Assembly: GCA_022768945.1 (NCBI GenBank)
Contig: JALEKY010000020.1
Coordinates: 1-64,000 of the forward strand
Direction: 5' to 3'
Source of the DNA: Christensenellaceae bacterium
GTDB taxonomy: Bacteria; Bacillota; Clostridia; Christensenellales; Borkfalkiaceae
Length of the DNA: 64,000 bases
This document shows positions 8,409-16,376 of this stretch, piece after piece. Position numbers and translations under genes: made by a program. The notes beneath the pieces were generated by a model that saw only the letters and a list, made by a program, of their open reading frames with translations, did no database searches and was not told the origin of the DNA. The first letter of the stretch is position 1. Every line of letters begins with the position of its first letter.

Positions 8409-9410
8409 TTACAGAGCTATCTGAACGGTTACCGCGGGGCGAACGCCTATAAATTCGCTCTGTTTGTTCTGCGAAGCGTTGTTTACGTAAGCATAGTATT
8501 TGCCTACCGCTCCGGTGTAGCGGCAAATGCCCGCGTAATATATATCGTGACCTACGGTGCGCAGCCAGTAATCGCCGTTGCGGTTTAACACGCTGTCGCG
8601 CTCGTAATCGGTATATCCTTCTTTTGTACTGCTTTCGAAAATTTTGCAACCTTTGGCAAGAGCGTAATCGGTCGGCTCCGCCATACGCAAACAGTCGTAA
8701 TTTTCTCCGTCCTCGGTAAATCCGTATTCGGCGGTGACGAGTTCTTTATAGCTCGGCGCGAAGACCTTGTCGCTCACGACGGGTATCTGCGAGCTGTGCG
8801 CTTTGAAGTAAGATTCGGGATAAGCGGAGGAAACTCTCGTAGTTACCACGCCGCCTTTCGCCTCGACTTCGTCGAAAAGCGAGTTGAACATCTTTCCGTT
8901 CATGAATTCGCGAAGTTTGGAGCAAGACCAGTCGTTGGGATAATCTTTGCCGGTATAGTAAAAGCCGAAGCCGCAACCTTCCATTTCGGTTTTATCGGAA
9001 AAAAGAGAAACGTCCAAAATCTTTTCCGCGAAGAGAAGAGTTTTGCCGTTTGAAGAATCGAGCGCGTACCAGGTAACGGGCGCGACTTCGAAGAAGTACT
9101 CTTTACCCGTTTCTATTTTAGTTCCGTCCGAGAATTTTAAACCCGTTCTGTAGGGGGTGGCGGTTATTTTTTCGTACTGACCGTCGCCGTACGTAATTCT
9201 GCCGTCGTTGTCCTCTGGGACGGTTTTCAGGTTTTCGATCAAAGCTTCGTCGGTTACGAGGTTTTGCGCGTAACGACCGAACGTTTTAATTTCAACGCCG
9301 TGATTCGTGTTCGAAAGCGGCTTACCGACGTTCGATTGGCAACCGAACGACGCGGAAGCAAACATAAAAACGACCGCAAGCGCAATAATGATTTTCATAC
9401 ATCTTTTCAT
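8409..9410 (-). CDS. Predicted lipoprotein with DUF6273-like domain
   Basis: 333 residues from ATG 9410, chosen because GGAGAGGTGGAAT stands directly before it. The N-terminus MKRCMKIIIALAVVFMFASASFGC is a lipoprotein signal with a slightly atypical lipobox (SFGC). The body has the recurring features of DUF6273 surface proteins: PVTWYALDSSNGKTLLFAEKILD, WSCSKLREFMNGKMFNSLF, VFAPSYKEL, DYWLRTVG, and the terminal IGVRPAVTVQI. Such proteins, common in gut Clostridia, are thought to sit on the cell surface, but their ligand is unknown. No partner gene is evident. Confidence 0.75.
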   Translation of the reverse strand: MKRCMKIIIALAVVFMFASASFGCQSNVGKPLSNTNHGVEIKTFGRYAQNLVTDEALIENLKTVPEDNDGRITYGDGQYEKITATPYRTGLKFSDGTKIETGKEYFFEVAPVTWYALDSSNGKTLLFAEKILDVSLFSDKTEMEGCGFGFYYTGKDYPNDWSCSKLREFMNGKMFNSLFDEVEAKGGVVTTRVSSAYPESYFKAHSSQIPVVSDKVFAPSYKELVTAEYGFTEDGENYDCLRMAEPTDYALAKGCKIFESSTKEGYTDYERDSVLNRNGDYWLRTVGHDIYYAGICRYTGAVGKYYAYVNNASQNKQSEFIGVRPAVTVQIAL

Positions 9411-9663
9411 ATTCCACCTCTCCTTAGCGGAAAACACTTCATTTAGTATAGTTATATATACTATTTATATATTAAATGTTAAAGCCCGATTTGTCAATTA
9501 TTTTCCTTAAGTTTTCGTCGTTTTTACCGTTTTTTCACCTAATCGTCGGTTGTCGTCGCGGTTCAGGCGGGATAATTCCGTGTTTTACGTCGGAATTTCC
9601 GCGTCAGGTAACGTGTTTTTATAAAAATAGTCTTGCTGCGTTCGTTTTTTGCGCCTTAGGTGT

Positions 9664-9669
9664 TATAAT
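9664..9669 (+). promoter_or_regulatory. Extended -10 promoter in the 9411-9771 intergenic stretch
   Basis: TGTTATAAT gives an extended -10 (hexamer 9664-9669) with a weak -35 (TTCGTT, 17 bases upstream). The predicted start near 9676 gives a 96-base leader holding a CCCCGG...CCGGGG hairpin (about 9697-9718). The rest of 9411-9771 shows no gene. Confidence 0.55.
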
Positions 9670-9771
9670 GTATACGCGCCTGAAATATATGTATGCCCCG
9701 GAAGTGTTAACCGGGGTGCCGAAAAACACGAAAAGTCCCCTTTTTCGCCTAAAAACGGCATAAGGCAGGAT

Positions 9772-10395
9772 ATGAATTTTTCTGAAATCACGTACTATCT
9801 TTCATCTTTGAAAGTTTCGGAAGTCGTTTGCGCGATTATCGCGCTGGCTCTTTCGGTAGGGGTTAAATTTCTGATAAAGAACAAATACAAAAGGTTTAAT
9901 TCGCTTTTGCCGGTAATATCCGGCGTCGCCGTGAGCCTTGTTTCTTCGATGATATTCGAAAGAGAAAACACTTTTAAGGAAATTATGGACGAGGGTATGC
10001 GAATCGGCAGTGCTGCCACCGTATTATACGTTATAATATGCGGCTTTTTTAAAGACGATTACGTTGCTCTGCCGTTCGAAAATCTCGTGGCGGAAAGTTT
10101 GCTTTCGGGATTCGTTTCCGAAGAAGAGCTTGAAGGCGTTGCCGGCAGATGCGTGGAAATTTTGTGCGAGTGTTTAAACGGCGAAAAAAAGAACGCGAAA
10201 TACGCTCCGTTAAAATCGGATTGCAAAAAGACGGTTAAACGAGGGAGGCTTTCCGAGGAAGAGTATTTAAACGCTTGCAACAAAGCCGAAACGAGTTTGA
10301 CCGACTATCTCGAAGGGGTTATTCGTTCGGGAGGAAGAAGCGCGGCTGAGCTTCTCTCAAAGACGATTGTAAATATTTTTAAGGCGACGAGATAA
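9772..10395 (+). CDS. Unrecognised membrane protein
   Basis: 207 residues when started at ATG 9772 (GGCAGG just upstream); the longer open frame from 9649 runs through the promoter and is unlikely. Three hydrophobic segments lie in the first half (VVCAIIALALSVGVKFLI, LLPVISGVAVSLVSSMIF, AATVLYVIICGFF), followed by a soluble, charged, helical C-terminal half with two cysteines in CVEILCECLNG. I recognise no family. It is convergent with the next gene, and a shared terminator separates them. Confidence 0.6.
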   Translation: MNFSEITYYLSSLKVSEVVCAIIALALSVGVKFLIKNKYKRFNSLLPVISGVAVSLVSSMIFERENTFKEIMDEGMRIGSAATVLYVIICGFFKDDYVALPFENLVAESLLSGFVSEEELEGVAGRCVEILCECLNGEKKNAKYAPLKSDCKKTVKRGRLSEEEYLNACNKAETSLTDYLEGVIRSGGRSAAELLSKTIVNIFKATR

Positions 10396-10397
10396 TA

Positions 10398-10445
10398 AAA
10401 AAGTGCCGTTTTTCTCGGTTTAAACGAGGGAAACGGCACTTTTTA
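10398..10445. terminator. Bidirectional terminator
   Basis: AAAAAGTGCCGTTT and AAACGGCACTTTTT pair around a loop that can itself pair (CTCGGTTTAAACGAG). It sits between two convergent genes, with a T run on each strand. Confidence 0.85.
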
Positions 10446-10473
10446 GCAGAGATTGTTGCCACTGAAATTCCGT

Positions 10474-11307
10474 TCAGAGTTTCGGAGCTCGGTTTTCGAC
10501 GTTCGCAATGCGGAACGGGTTGTCCGTCGGGAGTTCGTCTTTAAGTCCGAAGAAGAAAACCGAGAGGGACAGGATTATAAAAATCCCCCCGGATACGGAG
10601 TAGTAAACGGGAAAAAAAGACAGCGCCCCGAACAGTTCGAGCAGAATGCCGTACAGCAAAAATCTGCCCGCGTTTTTTCTCGAAAAAAAGTTAGCGAAAA
10701 GATATGAAAAGTTTTTCTTTTTCGCGCGCACGTAGTTTTCGTTTTCCGGGGGGAAGAACTCGAAGCGTTTCATAACCGAATACAACGCTCCTCCGTCCGC
10801 AAGAATTATTCTTCCGCCGAAACGTTTCGACAGAGATACGCTTTCTTCCGAAAAACTTTTACCGCAAACGAGCACGTTTCTGCCCTTTGCGGTTTTTTTG
10901 TACTCTTCGATAATTTCGTTTTCCGTTACGGACGCGAACGTAAATTTATAATGCAATTCCGCATTGCTTTCGGATAAAACGATAACGCCGTTTTCCGAAG
11001 AGAATGGAATTTGCATCTTTTTCAGAAACGACGAAAAAAACTTGTTCAGCTCGTCTTCTTTGGAAACGCAGAGGGCGAACATCGCCTTTTCCGCTTTTTC
11101 GGCGTCTTTCGCTTTTAAAATATAGTTTCTTGTTCGTTTTTTAGTTAAAAGCACGAATATCGTTTCAGAAAGCGCGGCGAACACTATGGAAAGAATTATC
11201 GAGGCGGTCAGTCCCGAATAAAATCTTAGCGCAACGAAAGAAAGCGCGGCGGCGCCTAAAAAAACGAATATGCAGTCCGAAACGAACGGTATTGTCCGAT
11301 TATTCAT
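10474..11307 (-). CDS. Membrane protein with a possible degenerate Mrr-like nuclease fold
   Basis: 277 residues; ATG 11307 is preceded by CGGAGTAAAT. Two N-terminal membrane segments (residues about 12-30 and 34-55) are followed by a soluble domain, about 75-185, and two more membrane segments near 210-255. The soluble domain reads HYKFTFASVTENEIIEEY, then VLVCGKSFSEESVSLSKRFGG and RIILADGGALYSVMKRF. The last two blocks resemble the end of Mrr-type restriction-endonuclease folds (a Ser/Thr-Phe-Ser turn, then a strand with [I/L]xDGxxL). The expected catalytic D...QxK is not present, as HYKF stands where QxK would be. Such a domain may be structural. The family call is an inference from pattern only. 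Confidence 0.5.
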   Translation of the reverse strand: MNNRTIPFVSDCIFVFLGAAALSFVALRFYSGLTASIILSIVFAALSETIFVLLTKKRTRNYILKAKDAEKAEKAMFALCVSKEDELNKFFSSFLKKMQIPFSSENGVIVLSESNAELHYKFTFASVTENEIIEEYKKTAKGRNVLVCGKSFSEESVSLSKRFGGRIILADGGALYSVMKRFEFFPPENENYVRAKKKNFSYLFANFFSRKNAGRFLLYGILLELFGALSFFPVYYSVSGGIFIILSLSVFFFGLKDELPTDNPFRIANVENRAPKL

Positions 11308-11411
11308 ATTTACTCCGATTTATTGATAGAACGATAACGGCGAAGAAGCGATTCTCGGGCGATTGCATTCTCCGCCAAGAATATTATTTACTTTTATCGC
11401 TTAAATTAAAC

Positions 11412-11440
11412 TTGTCAATTACAAAATAATATGTTAAAAT
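11412..11440 (+). promoter_or_regulatory. Promoter of nadD-yqeK, predicting a leaderless mRNA
   Basis: -35 TTGTCA (11412-11417), 17-base spacer, -10 TAAAAT (11435-11440). Transcription should start near 11447, one base before the ATG at 11448. No Shine-Dalgarno sequence lies between. Confidence 0.7.
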
Positions 11441-11447
11441 ATAATCT

Positions 11448-12575
11448 ATGAAAATTTTACTTTTCGGCGGAACGTTCGATCCCGTACATAACGAACACGT
11501 AAAGCTTGTCAAAGGCGGAATTAAAGAACTTTCGCCGGATAAAGTCGTGATAATCCCGGCGCTTGTGCCCCCGCATAAGTCGGCGGCCTCGGTTGGCGCG
11601 CACGACAGACTGAATATGGCGGAGCTTGCGTTTTCGTTCGATAAAAAAATCGAAGTCAGCGACATTGAGATAAAACGCGGCGGTCAGAGTTATACCTATC
11701 TTACGGCAACGTATTTCAGGGAACTATATCCGGACGCCGAGATTTTCTTTCTTATAGGCGGCGATTCGTTTTTCGATTTCGATAAATGGGTTCACCCCGA
11801 AATTATTGCGGAAAAATGCAAAATCGTCGTTGTTTCGAGAGGGGAATTTACCGAAAAACTGGTTACCCGCAATTCGGAGTTTGAAAAGAAATACGGATAC
11901 AAAGCAAAAATTCTTTCGTTTAACGGAGATTTTACTTCGTCTACGTACATCAGATACTGTCTTATGCTCGGTTGCGGAGCCGAAAATCTGCCCGAGAGCG
12001 TGAGCGCGTATATAGAAAAGAACGGCTTGTACAAGGGCGACAAATACTTTGAGTATCTTCACGAGCATTTAAAGGAAAAAAGGTTGTATCACACCGCCGG
12101 CGTTATAGAATACGGGCTTCTGATAAACAAACAGCTGAAACTCGACCACGATAAAGTGGTTCTCGCCTGCGCTCTGCACGACGTGGCGAAGTATATGCAT
12201 GAAGAAGATTTTAAAGGCTTCGTTCGTCCCGAAGGTATGTCGGACAGCGTTGTTCACGCGTTCCTCGGAGAGTACGTGGCTAAAAACGTGCTCGGCGTGA
12301 CGGACGAGGAAGTCCTTTCTGCAATACGCTATCATACCACGGGCAAAGCGGATATGTCGCCGCTCGAAAAACTCGTTTATACCGCCGACCTTCTCGAAAG
12401 GAATCGCACTTACCCTGGCGTTGCCAAGCTTCGCAAAAGCGTGGAGGAAAACTTCGAAAAAGGCTTTGCGGAGTGCGTCTGCCAAGGGTATAAGCATTTA
12501 AAGCAGGCGATGATTTCTTCAAACGTATACTACCTCACGAAGGAAGCGTACGATTTTTATAAGTCGGAAAGGTAG
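11448..12575 (+). CDS. nadD: Nicotinate-nucleotide adenylyltransferase fused to YqeK HD phosphohydrolase
   Basis: Two enzymes in one 375-residue chain. Residues 1-195 are NadD, which adenylates nicotinate mononucleotide in NAD synthesis: LLFGGTFDPVHNEHV gives the GxFxPxH nucleotide site, and FTSSTYIRYCLMLG the ISSTxIR motif. Residues 205-375 are a YqeK-type HD domain: LYHTAGVIEYG, then LACALHDVAKYM with the metal-binding HD pair, and ADLLERNRTYPGV. YqeK hydrolyses diadenosine tetraphosphate symmetrically. In most Firmicutes nadD and yqeK are separate neighbours ahead of rsfS; here they are fused and rsfS follows 112 bases later. No ribosome site precedes the ATG, and the promoter suggests a leaderless transcript. 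Confidence 0.93.
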   Translation: MKILLFGGTFDPVHNEHVKLVKGGIKELSPDKVVIIPALVPPHKSAASVGAHDRLNMAELAFSFDKKIEVSDIEIKRGGQSYTYLTATYFRELYPDAEIFFLIGGDSFFDFDKWVHPEIIAEKCKIVVVSRGEFTEKLVTRNSEFEKKYGYKAKILSFNGDFTSSTYIRYCLMLGCGAENLPESVSAYIEKNGLYKGDKYFEYLHEHLKEKRLYHTAGVIEYGLLINKQLKLDHDKVVLACALHDVAKYMHEEDFKGFVRPEGMSDSVVHAFLGEYVAKNVLGVTDEEVLSAIRYHTTGKADMSPLEKLVYTADLLERNRTYPGVAKLRKSVEENFEKGFAECVCQGYKHLKQAMISSNVYYLTKEAYDFYKSER

Positions 12576-12687
12576 CCGAAAATAGTGAAATCCCTTAGGT
12601 GAAATTCTCTCTGATAAATTATATTCTAAATAAAAAACCACGTAAATCGCGCAAAAACAGCCGATTATACGAAAAACGGAGAAAATT

Positions 12688-13029
12688 ATGGAAATAGAAA
12701 AACTTGTAAAAAACATTTGCGACGTTCTCGTAAACAAAAAGGCTCGCGACGTCGTAAAAATAAACGTTACGGAGAAAACTTCCGTGGCGGACTACTTTAT
12801 CGTTGCGAGCGGAAGGTCGACCTCGCAGGTAAAAGCTCTTGCGGAACACGTCGAAGAGGAAACCGAAAAGAACTTCGGATTATCCGTAAAACGCCGCGAG
12901 GGTATGACGGACGGAAGATGGATAGTTCTCGACTACGGCGACGTGGTCGTACATATTTTCAACGACGAGCAAAGGCTTTTCTATCACCTTGAAAGGCTTT
13001 GGGGCGAAGGAGAAAAGGTCGAGGAATAA
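12688..13029 (+). CDS. rsfS: Ribosomal silencing factor RsfS
   Basis: 113 residues, the usual RsfS/YqeL length. It binds ribosomal protein uL14 on the large subunit and blocks subunit joining when nutrients are short. The family motifs are present: KKARDVVKINV, TSVADYFIVASGRSTSQVKALA, and EGMTDGRWIVLDYGDVVVHIFNDEQRLFYHLERLW. The ATG has ACGGAGAAAATT upstream. It belongs with nadD-yqeK, the classical arrangement. It ends 21 bases from a convergent gene with no clear terminator between. Confidence 0.95.
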   Translation: MEIEKLVKNICDVLVNKKARDVVKINVTEKTSVADYFIVASGRSTSQVKALAEHVEEETEKNFGLSVKRREGMTDGRWIVLDYGDVVVHIFNDEQRLFYHLERLWGEGEKVEE

Positions 13030-13050
13030 ATTCTCGGGAAGAGAAGAAGT

Positions 13051-13545
13051 TCAGCGTTTTTTCGAGGATACCACGGCAGATCGCATCTTATTCGTTTCGG
13101 GCGAGCTTTTCTTCGGAGCGGATAGGACGGAAGAACGGGACGATTGCCCTTTTGAGAAAGCCTTTTTCGGGGTATCCTGCGGCGGATTTTTGCAGTCGTC
13201 TTCGCGTCGAGCTTTCCTAACGTTTCTGCTTTTTAAAGGTTTTGCCGTGTACAATTTTCCGTCGTAACTGACGGAAGTTCCGGGCGGCATCAACGCGCCT
13301 TTTAGCGAGATAACGTTTGATTTACGGGCTTTTCGCTTTTTCGGCGTTACTATTTTGTACAGATGCGTGACCGTTTCGCTTTCCTTGCGAGGCTCGTTTT
13401 CGAAATTGCTTTTCGCGTTTTCGCTTTCGTAAGGAGCGCGGTTGCGTTTAAGTCCGGCTGCTTTAAAGCGTATGAGTAAAACGGATAGATAGCAAACGGA
13501 AAAAAAGCACGCGCAAGAAAACAGACCTGTAAAAAAATCGACCAT
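13051..13545 (-). CDS. Unrecognised single-pass membrane protein
   Basis: 164 residues. One N-terminal membrane segment (TGLFSCACFFSVCYLSVLLI, residues 6-25) is followed by a strongly basic soluble part. A short folded-looking block, ISLKGALMPPGTSVSYDGKLYTAKPL, near residue 100 could be a small beta domain. The tail is rich in lysine, arginine and serine and probably disordered. GGGGGAAATTTTTT lies before the ATG at 13545. No family is recognised. It converges on rsfS. The 290 bases between it and the next gene hold nothing I can identify. Confidence 0.5.
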   Translation of the reverse strand: MVDFFTGLFSCACFFSVCYLSVLLIRFKAAGLKRNRAPYESENAKSNFENEPRKESETVTHLYKIVTPKKRKARKSNVISLKGALMPPGTSVSYDGKLYTAKPLKSRNVRKARREDDCKNPPQDTPKKAFSKGQSSRSSVLSAPKKSSPETNKMRSAVVSSKKR

Positions 13546-13835
13546 AAAAAATTTCCCCCTCGAAACAAAACGGTCGGCATCGGGTACGTCGAGTTTACGT
13601 ACGGGGACGACCGAGCGTTATAGTTGTAAATATTATAGCACGTCGCGCGTTAAAATTTTTGACGGCGATTGTCGTAAAAAGTAAAAGAATGCAAGCAACA
13701 AGAGGACTATTTGTTCCGTTAGCGGCAATAATAAATATGGTTTATAAAGCATAGGGGCTTTAGGGACATAAAAACGACGTTCTTTTTCGCGGCTGTCGCT
13801 TCGGGAAAGAAAAACCGCTTATAAGGAGAATAAAA

Positions 13836-14846
13836 ATGGAAGAAAAAGAAAGTTTATTCACGGAAAACGACTCCGAAACGAAAGAAAAAGATTTTGACGA
13901 GAGCGTAAGCGAGGAAGCAGAAAACGCGTTCGAAGACGAAGAAGTATCCGAACTTTCGGACGATAAAGACGAAGATTTCACCGAAGAAAAAGAAGGCGAA
14001 AACTTCGATTGCGAAAACGACTCCGAGGACGAAGACAAGAGCGAAACGGTGGTTTTCGGCTATACCGAGAACGTTTCCGAAGAAAAATCCGAAGAGAAGA
14101 AAGAAGAGAATCCGTTTATAAAAATAGAGGAAAGCAGCGAGTACAAAAAACTCGAAAAGGAGTACAAGGAGTATCGCCAGAAGAAAGTGCTTTCGCATAT
14201 AGACGCGCTCATTTTGCCGAATATGTCGCAAAACGACATTAAGCAGGAGTTTGCGGAAGTCGTTCGCGCCGAAAAAGGCTCGGTATGCGTTCTTCCTCAA
14301 ACGCTTAAGCAGGCGAAAAAGGAACTTCCGCAGATAATCAAGGTATCCGTTTTAATAAACTATCCGTTTGCGGGAAGTGAAAAATCGACGGTTTTTGCGG
14401 AAATCAAAACGGCTGCCAGAGCTAAGGCGAACAGCGCGGTAGTGTGCATGAACCTTTCGTCATTCCTTTCGGGAAATTCTAAAATAATAGACAAAGATTT
14501 AAAAGCTTTAAAGAAATTCGGCTCCAAAATCAAAGTAGTGCCGCTTTTCCCCGCGCAAGGGCTTTCTTTGGAACAGGCTTCCAAGCTTGCCGCGCTCGTA
14601 AAGGTCAATATGATTACGAGGGTTGGTATCGCGCTCGATCCGCTTGCTCCTAACGTGGATAAAGCCGCGGACGTAATAAAGATTTTCTACAACGTTCTCG
14701 GTGAACAATGCCCGGTGGACGCTTACGGCTCGATATGCTCTGCGGAAGCTGCCGAAACGTTGTTCAATGCGGACGCCGACAGAGTGGTTACCGCGGAATA
14801 CCGCGCGCTCTCCCGCCAGAAACTCGACGGCGTGGAAGTAAAGTAA
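13836..14846 (+). CDS. Acidic protein with catalytically degenerate DeoC-like aldolase domain
   Basis: 336 residues. Residues 1-100 are extremely rich in Glu, Asp and Ser and surely disordered. Residues 118-325 follow deoxyribose-phosphate aldolase block by block: HIDALILPNMSQNDI, SVCVLP, KVSVLINYPFAG, VVCMNLSSFLSG, KVVPLFPAQGLSLEQASKLA, and VDAYGSICSAEAAETLFNADADRVVTA. The residues that do the chemistry in DeoC are replaced: the Schiff-base lysine by Thr 261 (in ITRVG), the second lysine by Asp 295 (in VDAYG), and the aspartate of the MV-N strand by Val near 202. It is therefore likely a non-catalytic TIM-barrel protein. AAGGAGAATAAAA precedes the ATG. A small membrane protein follows 90 bases later. 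Its role is unknown. Confidence 0.6.
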   Translation: MEEKESLFTENDSETKEKDFDESVSEEAENAFEDEEVSELSDDKDEDFTEEKEGENFDCENDSEDEDKSETVVFGYTENVSEEKSEEKKEENPFIKIEESSEYKKLEKEYKEYRQKKVLSHIDALILPNMSQNDIKQEFAEVVRAEKGSVCVLPQTLKQAKKELPQIIKVSVLINYPFAGSEKSTVFAEIKTAARAKANSAVVCMNLSSFLSGNSKIIDKDLKALKKFGSKIKVVPLFPAQGLSLEQASKLAALVKVNMITRVGIALDPLAPNVDKAADVIKIFYNVLGEQCPVDAYGSICSAEAAETLFNADADRVVTAEYRALSRQKLDGVEVK

Positions 14847-14936
14847 ACGAAACGATTAGCCATTCCTTTTTGTTCGGCTTTTTTAGATCGGAGAGGAAAT
14901 GCGGCGTTTAAACTAACGGAATAAGGAGTAAAAATT

Positions 14937-15572
14937 TTGGAAGACAATAACGAAAAGTTGTTTTACCCGAGTGTGGAATACAACAAAAAAAGAAGAATGA
15001 AATATATAGTTTTGTCGGTTGTGGGCATAGTTTTATCCGTAGGGTTTACCGCCTGGATAGCTTCCACCGGCAATCTTATGGGGCTGTTTATGCTGTTTTT
15101 CGTGGTGCTTGCGGTCGCGCTTTTGCCTAAAGCGTTAAAAGAAAACCCGGTAAAGCACGTACCGATCGTCAGCGTAGGCAAAAAGGAAGTAACGGTTTCG
15201 GGTAAAAAAATAGCCCGTTCGAACGTGACCGCCGTCGGCGCGGTGGTATACCTCGGAAGCGTGGGCAATTCCATCGAAAACAGAAAGTTTCTCGAAAAGA
15301 CGGCTTCCGAACGTCCGCCGGAAAATATGATTGGCTCGTTCGAAGTAAGGTATACGACCGAAGACGGCAAACAGCAGAGCGAATACGCGGTTATAGAAAA
15401 CGTTGTAGAGGCGTTTTCCGAATTTGTAAAAGAGGGGAAGGTTTCGTATAAACTCGGGTACTCTCTCGGAAAAGAATATCGCGTTTCTACATACAATTTC
15501 AAAGAATTTTTGGCAGAAGAAGCCGCAAAAGACGAACATTCCGCGAAGAATAAAGTAAAGCAGTTGATTTAG
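14937..15572 (+). CDS. Unrecognised two-pass membrane protein
   Basis: 211 residues beginning at TTG 14937, preceded by the excellent site AAGGAGTAAAAATT. Two adjacent membrane segments (YIVLSVVGIVLSVGFTAWIA and LMGLFMLFFVVLAVALLP, residues 22-65) are followed by a cytosolic beta-rich part (VSVGKKEVTVSGKKIARSNVTAVGAV, then IGSFEVRYTTEDGKQQSEYAVI) that could be a small PH-like fold. No catalytic motif is seen. It lies 90 bases after the DeoC-like gene and 68 bases before the sirtuin, all co-directional, so co-transcription is possible but not proven. Confidence 0.6.
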   Translation: MEDNNEKLFYPSVEYNKKRRMKYIVLSVVGIVLSVGFTAWIASTGNLMGLFMLFFVVLAVALLPKALKENPVKHVPIVSVGKKEVTVSGKKIARSNVTAVGAVVYLGSVGNSIENRKFLEKTASERPPENMIGSFEVRYTTEDGKQQSEYAVIENVVEAFSEFVKEGKVSYKLGYSLGKEYRVSTYNFKEFLAEEAAKDEHSAKNKVKQLI

Positions 15573-15640
15573 CGATTTCTCCGGCAACGTCGGAACAACG
15601 TCGCAGGGCGAGCAGTGCTGAACGCTCGGGAGGCAAGGAG

Positions 15641-16372
15641 ATGGAAGAATCCGTATTGCAAAAATTGATAGACAAATCGAGCAGAATAGTCTTTTTCGGC
15701 GGCGCGGGCGTTTCCACCGAGAGCGGAATTCCCGATTTCCGTTCGACGGACGGGCTGTATTCGATGAAATACGACTTTCCGCCCGAGGTTATTCTGTCGC
15801 ACTCTTTTTTCAAAAGCAACCCGAAGGAGTTTTTCAGATTTTATTTCGATAAGATGATTTACCCCGGAGCGAAACCTAACGCGGCGCATATAAAGCTTGC
15901 GGAACTCGAAAAAAAAGGCAAGCTTAAAGCGGTGGTTACTCAGAACATCGACGGGCTTCATCAGCTTGCCGGGAGTAAAAACGTATACGAACTTCACGGT
16001 AGCGTACATAGATATTACTGTGAGAAATGTGGCGTTTTTCACACGTTAAACGAGGTTTTTGCTTTGAAGGACGCGTCAAAAGACGGTGTGCCGAGATGCG
16101 CTTGCGGAGGGATTGTAAAGCCTGACGTCGTTTTATACGAAGAGCGGCTCGATACCGAAACCATCGAAAAATCGGTCGAAAGCATAGCCTCGGGGGATTT
16201 GCTTATCGTCGGCGGAACTTCTCTCAACGTGCAACCTGCGGCGGGGCTTATAAGTTATTTTAGCGGTAACGACGTCGTTCTTATAAACAAGACGCCCACT
16301 CCGTACGACAAAAAAGCTTCGCTTGTTTTGCGCGAGCCGATAGGAGAAGTTTTGGGGAAAATCAGGGTATAA
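15641..16372 (+). CDS. cobB: NAD-dependent protein deacylase (sirtuin)
   Basis: 243 residues, a class of NAD-consuming lysine deacylases (CobB/NpdA/SrtN). The NAD site GGAGVSTESGIPDFRSTDGLY is at residues 20-40, the QNIDGLH motif near 103, and the catalytic histidine lies in ELHGSVH near 120. The zinc site is CEKC...CAC, with the last pair spaced CxC and not CxxC. The SLNVQPAAGLI loop that contacts NAD is present near 200. GGAGG lies seven bases before the ATG. The downstream QueH gene starts five bases after its stop, so the two are co-transcribed. No acetyl-CoA synthetase partner is adjacent. Confidence 0.93.
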   Translation: MEESVLQKLIDKSSRIVFFGGAGVSTESGIPDFRSTDGLYSMKYDFPPEVILSHSFFKSNPKEFFRFYFDKMIYPGAKPNAAHIKLAELEKKGKLKAVVTQNIDGLHQLAGSKNVYELHGSVHRYYCEKCGVFHTLNEVFALKDASKDGVPRCACGGIVKPDVVLYEERLDTETIEKSVESIASGDLLIVGGTSLNVQPAAGLISYFSGNDVVLINKTPTPYDKKASLVLREPIGEVLGKIRV

Positions 16373-16376
16373 AAAA

